A stretch of DNA of 64,000 nt, from positions 124,001-188,000 of the forward strand of contig NZ_JADCJZ010000003.1 of assembly GCF_014982725.1 (NCBI RefSeq), read 5' to 3'. Shown here piece after piece: positions 15,748-23,245 of this stretch; within the stretch, counting starts at the first letter, position 1, and each line of letters opens with the position of its first letter. Under the pieces are notes generated by a model. It had not been told where the DNA came from and made no database searches. It saw nothing but the letters and a program-made list of their open reading frames with translations. The translations under genes and the position numbers were made by a program. Source of the DNA: Thermophilibacter gallinarum. GTDB taxonomy: Bacteria > Actinomycetota > Coriobacteriia > Coriobacteriales > Atopobiaceae.

Positions 15748-16590
15748 CTATGCCAACGCTCGGCCGCCCACGAAGTCGCCCCCGTCCCTCACGAGGCCCC
15801 AGCGGACGAGTCGGTCGCGGCTAACGCGCTCGGGACCGGCCCCGACGAGCAGCTCCCCCCAGGGAAGGGCGCCCGCGAGAAGGCCTGCGAACGCGGGCAC
15901 GCCAACGGGAGAGACCTCGGTGAAGGAGAGCAGGCTCCTCCATAGTACGCGAGCGCGCGCGGGCGGGACGAGCACGACGACAATGTCCTGGGCGAGCGGT
16001 GCGCCCGGCCGCACGACAACGACGTCGATGGCATCGAGCCGCAGCTGGCGAACCTGTCCCGGCGTCGGGAGAGAGGCGTCGTGGAGGTAGTCGGAGAGCA
16101 CGTGCTCGGCTGCCGGGCCGCAGAGCGCGAGCGGGACGAGCATCTCGCTCGCGTCACAGATGGAGACGAGTGGGAAGGCTCGGGCGCCATCGGACTCGGC
16201 GCGTGCGAGAAGCCCCGTCCAGGCGGCGAGCGCCTCCCCGCGCGGAGACGGGTCGATGACGACGAACTCGGTGTCGCCGCAGCGGGCGACCAGCGGCATG
16301 GAAAGCAGCGAGCCGTCGCCCGAGAGCGTCGCCGAGAACGAGCACTCGCCGACCGGCAGCGGCTTCCCGGCGAAGGTCGCGTACGCGAGAGGCTCCGCGT
16401 CCGATCCGCTCACGAGGAGGTAGGTGGCGCCGGTGAGGTCGGTGAGCCTCGCCTCCCCCGCGGCGGGCGCACCGACGGCCTCGCGCGCGTAGGAGCGCAC
16501 CGCGAGCAGGCCCGTCGTCTCGGAGGGCACGAAGGAGGCGCCGAGGAGCGCGTGCTCCTCGTGCAGGACGCCGGTGCGCGCGTCGCTCAT
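15748..16590 (-). CDS. GcvT-like folate-binding (aminomethyltransferase fold) protein
   Basis: The ATG at 16590 (280 aa) overlaps the pgsA stop (ATGA); a longer frame upstream only shadows pgsA. The pattern LTDLTGATYLLVSGSDAEPLA, followed by ATLSGDGSLLSMPLVAR and a later C-terminal barrel, resembles GcvT/YgfZ folate-binding proteins, but it is short and lacks a clear match to all GcvT catalytic residues. No gcvH or gcvP is visible here. It could be a stand-alone tetrahydrofolate-binding protein like YgfZ, which supports iron-sulfur enzymes, rather than part of glycine cleavage. Confidence 0.5.
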   Translation of the reverse strand: MSDARTGVLHEEHALLGASFVPSETTGLLAVRSYAREAVGAPAAGEARLTDLTGATYLLVSGSDAEPLAYATFAGKPLPVGECSFSATLSGDGSLLSMPLVARCGDTEFVVIDPSPRGEALAAWTGLLARAESDGARAFPLVSICDASEMLVPLALCGPAAEHVLSDYLHDASLPTPGQVRQLRLDAIDVVVVRPGAPLAQDIVVVLVPPARARVLWRSLLSFTEVSPVGVPAFAGLLAGALPWGELLVGAGPERVSRDRLVRWGLVRDGGDFVGGRALA

Positions 16591-17345
16591 CGCTGCGCCC
16601 TGGTGCCGCGGACGATCCTGACGCCCTCGACGGTGTAGACGATCGCCGTGACGAAGGAGCAGATGACGCCCGCATAGACGAAGAAGATGCCGACCGCGGC
16701 GCTCAGGTCGTTGAGGCCGGGCAGCCACGCGACGTCCACGAGCCCGAGGCCCTCGACCACGGGAAGCCCGAGCAGGAGGTCGCAGAAGCCGAACATGAGC
16801 AGTGCCGTCGCGGCCTTGCCGACGTAGGCGACATCGACGGGACGACGGCGGTAGTGCTGCAGCACAAGGCTCCCGACGGCGAGATAAACGTCGCGGCCGA
16901 TGACGAAGACGGGCACCCAGAGCGGGAGCTCGCCGACGATGAGCAGCCCCAGCACGCCGGTGAACAGCAGGATGCGATCCATGATGGGGTCCATGATCTT
17001 CCCGAGCCAGCTCACGGTCTGCGTCCGGCGCGCCACCTGGCCGTCCAGGAAGTCCGTGGTCGCCGCCACGACGTAGCAGACGAGCGCGATGGTGCGCTCG
17101 TGGCCGGCGGCAAAGAGCAGGAGGAACGCGATCGTGAGCCCGAGGCGGCAGAACGTGATGACGTTGGCGACGGTGAAGACCTGCGTCGAGGGGTTATCGG
17201 AGGTGCCCACCAGGGCATCGGCGCGACCGTTTGCCTGGCGCTCGGCCGCGTCGGCGTCCGCGATGTTCTTGAGGAGATCCTTGGTGCGGTCTACTCTCTC
17301 TGACACGTGCGCCCTCTCAGCTCGAAGTTGTCTGAAGCCATTCAC
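16587..17345 (-). CDS. pgsA: CDP-alcohol phosphatidyltransferase, probable PgsA
   Basis: A 252-residue membrane enzyme that most likely condenses CDP-diacylglycerol with glycerol-3-phosphate in phosphatidylglycerol synthesis. The CDP-OH signature DG-x2-AR-x8-G-x3-D-x3-D is intact (DFLDGQVARR then GKIMDPIMDR). About five helices follow an unusually long cytoplasmic N-terminus of 55 residues. Its CDP-diacylglycerol substrate would be made by cdsA at 54471. Other CDP-alcohol enzymes share the motif, so the acceptor alcohol is inferred. Confidence 0.82.
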   Translation of the reverse strand: MNGFRQLRAERAHVSERVDRTKDLLKNIADADAAERQANGRADALVGTSDNPSTQVFTVANVITFCRLGLTIAFLLLFAAGHERTIALVCYVVAATTDFLDGQVARRTQTVSWLGKIMDPIMDRILLFTGVLGLLIVGELPLWVPVFVIGRDVYLAVGSLVLQHYRRRPVDVAYVGKAATALLMFGFCDLLLGLPVVEGLGLVDVAWLPGLNDLSAAVGIFFVYAGVICSFVTAIVYTVEGVRIVRGTRAQR

Positions 17346-17413
17346 AGGCTACCCATGTTAGCGCAAATCGATACGTCCCCGGGCCCTCCGCGCGTCAGCG
17401 CATCGTCAGCCGT

Positions 17414-18817
17414 CTAGAGCACAGTGCGCTCGAGAAGGGCGAGAAGGACGCGGATGCCCTGGGCGTACACGCGGCGCGCTATGCGCTCGTTCACGCCGTG
17501 AAGGCCGCGCGCAAGCTCGTCGTGCGCGGGGCGGAAGGGCGTCATGCGCAGGAGCTTGCCGCAGACGCGCTCGTAGCGGACGGAGTCGGTGCCTCCGCAC
17601 ATGATCGACGGGACGACAAGGGTCCCGGGGTGGTAGCGACCCATCACCCCAACGAGCTCGTCGTAGCCCGGCCCGCCTGCCTCGTCGACGCGGCCCGCGG
17701 GCGTGGCGTGCAGCACCTCGACCTCAACCTCAGGTCCAACGAGGCCGCTCGTCCAGGCGAGCACGTCCTCGACCGTGGTTCCCGGCAGGAGGCGGAGGTT
17801 CAGCGTGGCGGTCGCGTCCGCCGGCATGACGTTGGGGGCGGGCGAGCTGCCGCCTATCTGGTCGACAGCCATGGTCGTGCACACGAGCGGGTGGAGCGCG
17901 CGCACCGAGGCGGCGTAACGTGCGAGCTCGTCGGCGTTGCCCTCGACGTCTGCGACGAGCGAGCGGACGGGCTCGGACGAGACCAGCGGCGCGAGGGTCT
18001 CGAAGGTGCTCGCGACGGGGCCGACGAGCCTCGGCGGGAGCGGGTGCTCCGCAAGCCGGGCGATGGCCACGCAGAGCCGCTCGAGCGAGGTGCCCCCGAA
18101 CGGGTTGGAGGAGTGGCCCCCCTCGCCGCGCACGGTCAGGCGCAGGTCGAGATAGCCCTTCTGGGAGAGGCAGACGTCCGAGACCACCGTGCCGGGGGCA
18201 CCGTAGGGCGCGGCGTCGGCGAACGTGCTCACGCCCTCGTCGAGCGAGAACGCCGCATGGACGCCCCGTCTCTCGAGCTCGGCCGCCAGCGCGGTCGCAC
18301 CGAGGCTGGACACCTCCTCGTCCTCGCCGAACGCGAGGATGACGGTCCTTCTCGGCCGCCCGTGGAGCGAGAGGAGGTGCTCGAGCGCCTCGAGCTCGCC
18401 CATGAGCATCTCCTTGATGTCGAGGGCGCCTCTTCCCCAGATCCACTCCTCGTCGACGTGCCCGCCGAAGGGGTCGTGCTCCCAGAGCTCCTCCGTCCCG
18501 GGGACGACGTCAACGACGTCCTGGTGCGCGAGGAGCAGCGCGGCGGACAGCTCTGGATCCGTGCCGCTCACAGTTATCAGGATGGAGTGGCCCACCCGCT
18601 CCGTGCGCCCGTGACGGGAGATCAGCGGGAAGGAGGAGCAGATGAGGTCATAGAGCGCGTCAAAGGGTGCGAAGTCGGTGGTCTGCGGCGTGTCGTAGAC
18701 AGTGCGCAGCGCGAGCGCGGCCCCGAGACGCCGTGCGGCGCCCTCGAGGTCGAGCCCGGGATAGTCGTCCTCGTGCGCGAAGTGGGCGCAGGGGTCCTTC
18801 TCGGGAAGGCCGCTCAC
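17414..18817 (-). CDS. M20 family zinc metallopeptidase (carboxypeptidase-like)
   Basis: I place the start at the GTG at 18817, 11 bp after serA, because an open extension to 19711 only shadows serA in another frame. The 467-residue protein has the M20 di-zinc site: LLLAHQDVVDVV, WGRGALDIKEML, FGEDEEVSSLG, a later SLDEGV and the C-terminal PFRPAHDELARGLHGVNE. The dimerisation lid lies between residues about 215 and 330 (RGEGGHSSNPFGG). The length and motifs resemble the carboxypeptidase S/CPS1 branch, which cleaves small peptides or N-acyl amino acids. The natural substrate is unknown. Confidence 0.88.
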   Translation of the reverse strand: MSGLPEKDPCAHFAHEDDYPGLDLEGAARRLGAALALRTVYDTPQTTDFAPFDALYDLICSSFPLISRHGRTERVGHSILITVSGTDPELSAALLLAHQDVVDVVPGTEELWEHDPFGGHVDEEWIWGRGALDIKEMLMGELEALEHLLSLHGRPRRTVILAFGEDEEVSSLGATALAAELERRGVHAAFSLDEGVSTFADAAPYGAPGTVVSDVCLSQKGYLDLRLTVRGEGGHSSNPFGGTSLERLCVAIARLAEHPLPPRLVGPVASTFETLAPLVSSEPVRSLVADVEGNADELARYAASVRALHPLVCTTMAVDQIGGSSPAPNVMPADATATLNLRLLPGTTVEDVLAWTSGLVGPEVEVEVLHATPAGRVDEAGGPGYDELVGVMGRYHPGTLVVPSIMCGGTDSVRYERVCGKLLRMTPFRPAHDELARGLHGVNERIARRVYAQGIRVLLALLERTVL

Positions 18818-18828
18818 TCGGGCCCCCG

Positions 18829-20004
18829 CTAGGCCTCGCGGGCGATGACGCGGACGCGCGTCACGTGGTCGAGGGCGGAGAGCTCGGCCCCCGTCTCGGG
18901 AGACACCGCACCGCTCACCTCCACGAGCGTGTACGCGTACGCGCCGCGACTCACGTTGCTCATGTTCTCGATGTTGAGGCCGCTGTTGGCGAGGACCTGC
19001 GTGAGCTGGCCGATGACACCCTGCGCGTTGTCGTGGAAGAGCGCGACGCGCGACCCCTCGCCGAGCGGCCCGAGGTCGACGCGGCCGTAGTTGACCGAGT
19101 TTGCAATGTTTCCGTTCTCGAGGTAGTCCCGGAGCTGGCGTGCGGCCATGACGGCGCAGTTGTCCTCGGCCTCCCCGGTGGAGGCGCCGAGGTGCGGCAG
19201 GACGATGGCGTTCTTCATGTTGGCGGATGCGGGGTTGGCGAAGTCCGTCACGTAGCGCGCGAGGTGACCGTCGTCGAGCGCCTCGGCAAGCGCCTGCTCG
19301 TCGACGAGGGCGTCGCGGGCGAAGTTGAGCAGCACCGCGCCGCGCTTCATGTGGGCGATTGCCACGGACGAGATCATCCCGCGCGTCTCGTCGGTCGCGG
19401 GTACGTGCAGCGTCACGAAGTCGCAGGCGGCGAGGAGGTCGGAGAGCTCGGTCGCGTGCTCGATGCGGCGGTCGAGGCCCCAGGCGGCGTTGATCGAGAG
19501 GTAGGGGTCGTATCCCATGACCTCGGCCCCGAGGGCGATGAGGACGTCGGCCACCTGCGCGCCGATCGCGCCGAGGCCGATGACGCCCACGCGCTTGCCC
19601 GCGAGCTCGCAGCCGGCGAAGCGCTTCTTCGCCTTCTCGGCGCGCTTGGCTATCTGCGGGTCGTCGCTTGCCTCGTGGACCCACTCCACGCCGCCGATGA
19701 CGTCTCGACACGCGAGGAGCATGCCGCAGATGACGAGCTCCTTGACGGCGTTGGCGTTGGCGCCCGGGGTGTTGAAGACGACGATGCCGCGCTGGGCGCA
19801 GCGCTCGACGGGGATGTTGTTCACGCCCGCGCCCGCGCGCGCGATGGCGAGGAGCCCGGCCGGCGCCTCGATCTCGTGGAGGTTGGCGCTGCGCACCAGC
19901 CAGGCGTCGGCCCTGTCGGGGTCGTCGACGAACTCGTAGCCGGCTCGCTCGAGGGCATCGGTGCCCACGGTTGAGATGTTGTTCATGCAGTGGACGGCGT
20001 ACAT
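18829..20004 (-). CDS. serA: SerA, D-3-phosphoglycerate dehydrogenase
   Basis: It oxidises 3-phosphoglycerate to 3-phosphohydroxypyruvate with NAD+, the first step of serine synthesis. The 391-residue protein has the D-2-hydroxyacid dehydrogenase core with NAD motif GVIGLGAIGAQVADV, catalytic Arg in NFARDALVDE and His in LPHLGASTGEAEDN. A C-terminal ACT domain (ALFHDNAQGVIGQLTQVL onward) probably gives serine feedback. The ACT-domain, short form without the intervening domain is common in Firmicutes. It follows serC by ten bases, so the first two serine enzymes are co-expressed; serB is not in the window. Confidence 0.95.
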   Translation of the reverse strand: MYAVHCMNNISTVGTDALERAGYEFVDDPDRADAWLVRSANLHEIEAPAGLLAIARAGAGVNNIPVERCAQRGIVVFNTPGANANAVKELVICGMLLACRDVIGGVEWVHEASDDPQIAKRAEKAKKRFAGCELAGKRVGVIGLGAIGAQVADVLIALGAEVMGYDPYLSINAAWGLDRRIEHATELSDLLAACDFVTLHVPATDETRGMISSVAIAHMKRGAVLLNFARDALVDEQALAEALDDGHLARYVTDFANPASANMKNAIVLPHLGASTGEAEDNCAVMAARQLRDYLENGNIANSVNYGRVDLGPLGEGSRVALFHDNAQGVIGQLTQVLANSGLNIENMSNVSRGAYAYTLVEVSGAVSPETGAELSALDHVTRVRVIAREA

Positions 20005-20014
20005 GTCCCCTCCC

Positions 20015-21097
20015 CTAGCGCGCGTTGCGCGTCTCGAAGTCCTTCATGAAGCTTACGAGCGCCTCGACGCCCTCGCGCGGCATGGCGTTGTAGATCGACG
20101 CGCGCATGCCGCCGACGGAGCGGTGCCCCTTGAGGTTGACGAGCCCGTGCTCGGCCGCCTCCTTGACGAAGGCGGCGTCGAGGTCCTTGTCGCCCGTGAC
20201 GAAGGGCACGTTCATGAGCGAGCGGCAGGACGGGTCCACCGTGGACGAGAAGAGCGAGGACTCGTCGAGGAAGTCGTAGAGCACCTTGGCCTTATCGGCG
20301 TTGCGCTCCCCCATCGCCTGGAGGCCGCCGTTCTTCTCGATCCACTCGAAGACGAGGCCGCAGACGTAGATGCCCCAGCAGTTGGGCGTGTTGTAGAGCG
20401 ATCCGGCGTCGGCCTGCGTCCTGAGGCGCAGCATGGTGGGCACGCCGGGCAGGTCCTCGGGGATGAGGTCCTCGCGCACGATGACGATCTGGACGCCCGC
20501 GGGGCCGACGTTCTTCTGGACGCCCGCGTGGATGAGGCCGTAGCGGGTGACGTCGACCGGCTCGGAGAGGAACATCGAGCTCTGGTCTGCCACGAGCACG
20601 TGGCCCTTGGTGTTGGGCAGCTCGCCGAACTTGGTGCCGTAGATCGTGTTGTTCTCGCAGATGTAGAGGTAGCTCGCGTCATCGCGGATGGGCAGGTCGG
20701 AGCAGTCGGGGATGTAGGAGAAGTTCCTGTCCGCAGAGGAGGCCACGGCCGCGGCGTCGCCGAGGATCTGCGCCTCCTGGAAGGCCTTCTTGGCCCAGTT
20801 GCCCGTAATCACGTAGTCGGCCTTGCCGTTGGTGGCGAGGTTCATGAAGACGGTCGAGAAGAGCAGCGAGTCGCCGCCTTGTGTGAAGATCACCTTGTAG
20901 TTGTCGGGGATGCCCATGAGGGAGCGCAGGCGCGCCTCCGCGCCCTCGATGATGCCCTTGAAGACGGAAGATCGGTGGCTCATCTCCATGACGCTCATGC
21001 CGCAGCCGGCGTAGTCGAGCATCTCGTCCGCGCACTGCTTGAGGACGCCCTCGGGCAGCACGGCGGGACCGGCGGAGAAGTTGTACACGCGTGCCAT
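20015..21097 (-). CDS. serC: SerC, phosphoserine aminotransferase
   Basis: This PLP enzyme converts phosphohydroxypyruvate and glutamate to phosphoserine and 2-oxoglutarate. The ATG at 21097 follows AGGAGGAACGATC and gives 360 residues, the usual length; the frame extends to 21166 without a ribosome site. Family motifs are VYNFSAGPAVLPEGVL at the start, EMSHRSS, TQGGDSLLFS, the PLP lysine in AGVQKNVGPAG and HRSVGGMRASIYNAMP at the end. It heads the serC-serA-M20 run. Confidence 0.96.
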   Translation of the reverse strand: MARVYNFSAGPAVLPEGVLKQCADEMLDYAGCGMSVMEMSHRSSVFKGIIEGAEARLRSLMGIPDNYKVIFTQGGDSLLFSTVFMNLATNGKADYVITGNWAKKAFQEAQILGDAAAVASSADRNFSYIPDCSDLPIRDDASYLYICENNTIYGTKFGELPNTKGHVLVADQSSMFLSEPVDVTRYGLIHAGVQKNVGPAGVQIVIVREDLIPEDLPGVPTMLRLRTQADAGSLYNTPNCWGIYVCGLVFEWIEKNGGLQAMGERNADKAKVLYDFLDESSLFSSTVDPSCRSLMNVPFVTGDKDLDAAFVKEAAEHGLVNLKGHRSVGGMRASIYNAMPREGVEALVSFMKDFETRNAR

Positions 21098-21212
21098 GAT
21101 CGTTCCTCCTAGGGTTGGCCTTGCCGTGGAACCATCATAGGCACGAGGAGCCCGTAAGGTGCGCACCTGAAACGCTCGCGATACACGGGTTTCGCATACT
21201 TGGCGGTCTCGC

Positions 21213-21241
21213 TTGCGTCATGTGCGACGGGATGCTATAGT
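21213..21241 (+). promoter_or_regulatory. Promoter of tRNA-Pro
   Basis: TTGCGT (21213-21218), 17 bp and TATAGT (21236-21241) lie 14 bp upstream of the mature tRNA 5' end. Confidence 0.75.
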
Positions 21242-21255
21242 TCTTCCTCGCACGA

Positions 21256-21332
<77 letters not shown>

Positions 21333-21342
21333 GGATGTGAAG

Positions 21343-21372
21343 AGGACCGGGGATTGCTCCCCGGTCCTTTTT
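21343..21372 (+). terminator. Terminator after tRNA-Pro
   Basis: AGGACCGGGGA (21343-21353) pairs perfectly with TCCCCGGTCCT (21358-21368) around TTGC, followed by T5. Confidence 0.93.
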
Positions 21373-21410
21373 CGTATCTGCCGACCGCTCTTCTCGCCGC
21401 CTGGCAAGGT

Positions 21411-21466
21411 GACAGGTTTTACCGCTCGCCGAGGCGATCCCTCGCCCGCGAGCGGTAAAACCTGTC
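21411..21466. repeat. Cruciform element, family 2 copy 1
   Basis: A perfect 19-bp inverted repeat (21411-21429 with 21448-21466; arm GACAGGTTTTACCGCTCGC) encloses an 18-bp core with its own hairpin GGCGA-TCCC-TCGCC. The core shares the 12-mer CGATCCCTCGCC with a hairpin after tsf (57593-57620). It lies 39 bp beyond the stop of the minus-strand cysteine hydrolase gene and has no T-run. Confidence 0.8.
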
Positions 21467-21505
21467 GGTCAATGCGTGATTTGAGGAGGTCACGGCTCGT
21501 CGCCG

Positions 21506-22063
21506 CTACGCCAGGGCGGCCTCCAGCTCCGCCACGCTCACGAGCTTGGAGCCGTAGCACTTCTCGCAGTGCTCGAGCGCGCCCTCCTGGGTGCCGCAGA
21601 GGAAGGTCATCGTGGCGTCGGTCACCACGACCGAGGCGTAGTTGTTGAAGTAGGCGTCGGCCAGGGTGTGGAGCACGCAGATGTTGGTGTCGGCCCCCAC
21701 GGCGATGACGGTCTTCACGCCCAGCTCGCGCAGGGTGAGGTCGAGGTCGGTCTGGAAGAAGCCGGAGTAGCGGCGCTTGGGGATGGTGATGTCGCCGGGG
21801 GCCTGCTCGATCTCGGGGAAGACGCGGACCTCTCCGGCGACGCCGTGCTCGCCCCAGAGGTCGAGCTCGCGGTCAAGACCGCGGATATGCGCGTCGTTGC
21901 AGTAGATAACCGGGATGCCGGCGGCGTGGCAGGCGGCCACGGAGCGCGCCACGGCGGCGCGATAGGCGGCGGTCGCGGCGTCGGGATCGTAGAGCGAGTC
22001 GTCGCCCACGGCCTCGATGGCGTCGATGACGAGCAGTGCGGTAGTGTTCTTGTCGAGCTCCAT
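21506..22063 (-). CDS. Isochorismatase-like cysteine hydrolase
   Basis: The ATG at 22063 follows GGAGGGAGCATC and gives 185 residues. The fold's catalytic triad is visible: Asp in ALLVIDAIEA (residue 14), Lys in IPKRRYSGF and the nucleophile Cys in GADTNICVLHT. Family members hydrolyse nicotinamide, carbamoyl-sarcosine or isochorismate. The CVLHT motif and short length resemble nicotinamidase-related enzymes, but I see no residue set that settles the substrate. Confidence 0.85.
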   Translation of the reverse strand: MELDKNTTALLVIDAIEAVGDDSLYDPDAATAAYRAAVARSVAACHAAGIPVIYCNDAHIRGLDRELDLWGEHGVAGEVRVFPEIEQAPGDITIPKRRYSGFFQTDLDLTLRELGVKTVIAVGADTNICVLHTLADAYFNNYASVVVTDATMTFLCGTQEGALEHCEKCYGSKLVSVAELEAALA

Positions 22064-22383
22064 GATGCTCCCTCCGATTGACGTCACGAGGACGTTACCA
22101 CGGCCACGGATCAAACAAGCCATCCGCAGCAGAATGGAAACCTAATGCCCCCAGGGCAGAATAGCTACCCACCTGTGTCACAATTTAGCTCTGCTGTGTG
22201 GGGAGCCTAGAGAAGTCTCTTCGACGGAGATCGCACGGGCGCGATAATCCTGCGAAAACGCTTCAGCCTTCGTTCAATCTGACGAAGCCAGCGAATATAT
22301 TCACACAGATGACGCATATAGTGACACAGGTGGGCTCGAAATTTGCCTCTGAGACCTTCCTGGGAGTATGGGGTGAACATCGC
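22064..22383. other. 320-bp non-coding gap with a 14-bp inverted repeat
   Basis: No gene is supported here. CCCACCTGTGTCAC (22168-22181) recurs inverted as GTGACACAGGTGGG (22321-22334), 167 bp end to end. Nested inside are CTGTGTG/CACACAG (in GCTGTGTGGG and TTCACACAG) and CTTCGT/ACGAAG, so the whole stretch could fold. It is AT-richer than its neighbours. It could be a pair of operator sites for the divergent genes, a structured RNA or a small MITE remnant; no flanking target duplication is visible. Confidence 0.5.
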
Positions 22384-22698
22384 ATGAGGGAGTCGTTCTT
22401 CGAGCGCGCGTGGGACGTGGTGCGCCAGATCCCCGAGGGGCGCGTGGCCAGCTACGGTCAGGTCGCGCGGCTCATGGGTGCGCCGCGTTGTGCTCGCCAG
22501 GTGGGCTACGCCATGCACGGAAGCCCCGGGGTCGCCGGCGGCGTGCCGTGCCATCGCGTGGTCTTCGCAGACGGCTCGCTCGCTCCGGGTTTTGCCTTCG
22601 GAGGGCCGGGAGAGCAGCGCCGCATGCTCGAGGCAGAGGGCGTGTGCTTCCGGCCGGACGGGCGCGTGGACATGAAGAAGTCCGCCTGGGAGGTCTAG
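22384..22698 (+). CDS. MGMT-family DNA alkyl-transfer protein (DNA-binding domain only)
   Basis: The ATG at 22384 gives 104 residues, equal to the C-terminal methyltransferase domain of O6-alkylguanine transferases; the frame to 22198 crosses structured non-coding DNA. ESFFERAWDVVRQIPEGRVASYGQVARLMG and ARQVGYAMHGS build the winged helix, and PCHRVVFADG holds the acceptor-type cysteine. Alkyltransferase-like (ATL) proteins have Trp in place of that Cys, so this one may still accept alkyl groups. The N-terminal ribonuclease-like domain of Ogt is missing, so it may instead only flag damage for repair. Confidence 0.85.
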   Translation: MRESFFERAWDVVRQIPEGRVASYGQVARLMGAPRCARQVGYAMHGSPGVAGGVPCHRVVFADGSLAPGFAFGGPGEQRRMLEAEGVCFRPDGRVDMKKSAWEV

Positions 22699-22744
22699 CA
22701 CCCGGCAAACGGGTACAAGAACGCCAGTCGACCAAGGAGGACCC

Positions 22745-23218
22745 ATGTCATACGCGATCATCTGCAGTTCCAAGACCGGCAACACCGAGAAGCTCGCGCA
22801 GCGCGCACGCGAGATCCTGGGCGAGGAGGACGAGGGCCCGGTTGCCGATGCCGACCTCGTGCTGGTGGGCTCCTGGACCGACAAGGGCGGCATGGACCCC
22901 GCGCTTGCAGAGGCGCTCCCCCCGCTTGCGGGCAAGCGCGTATTTCTCTTCGGCACCTGCGGCTTCGGCGGCAGCCAGGCGTACTACGACCGCGTGCTCG
23001 ACCGTTTCCAGTCTGCGCTTCCCGAGGGCGCTCAGGTCGTGGGTCGCTTCATGTGCCAGGGCCAGATGCCGCCCGCCGTGCGCGAGCGCTACGTCAAGAT
23101 GGCCGAGCAGGACCCGAAGAGGTTCGAGCCGATGATCGAGAACTTCGACCGCGCGCTGGGGCATCCCGACGCCGCCGACCTCACAGCTTTCGAGAACGCC
23201 CTACGCTCCGCACTATGA
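22745..23218 (+). CDS. Flavodoxin family protein
   Basis: A 157-residue flavodoxin-like protein. The FMN phosphate loop is SSKTGNTEKLA near the N-terminus, with LVGSWTDKGG and FGTCGFGGS supplying the flavin-side loops. The C-terminal extension (residues about 100-157, PPAVRERYVKMAEQDPKRF) is typical of the anaerobe flavodoxin branch annotated near radical or reductase functions. It lies 46 bp after the MGMT-like gene and may share its transcript. The redox partner is unknown. Confidence 0.85.
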   Translation: MSYAIICSSKTGNTEKLAQRAREILGEEDEGPVADADLVLVGSWTDKGGMDPALAEALPPLAGKRVFLFGTCGFGGSQAYYDRVLDRFQSALPEGAQVVGRFMCQGQMPPAVRERYVKMAEQDPKRFEPMIENFDRALGHPDAADLTAFENALRSAL

Positions 23219-23221
23219 TCC

Positions 23222-23242
23222 AAAGGGGGACAGCCCCCTTTT
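23222..23242. terminator. Bidirectional terminator between flavodoxin and ABC-F genes
   Basis: AAAGGGGG (23222-23229) and CCCCCTTT (23234-23241) pair around ACAG. T-richness on one side and A-richness on the other let it serve both convergent genes. Confidence 0.8.
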
Positions 23243-23245
23243 GAA

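Noticed and set aside
18818-19711. N-terminal extension of the M20 peptidase
   Set aside because: The extra 298 codons overlap serA in another frame and are Arg-rich nonsense; the family N-terminus begins near the GTG at 18817.
22198-22383. N-terminal extension of the MGMT-like protein
   Set aside because: The extra 62 codons run through inverted repeats and have no family match; the domain begins at MRESFFERAW.
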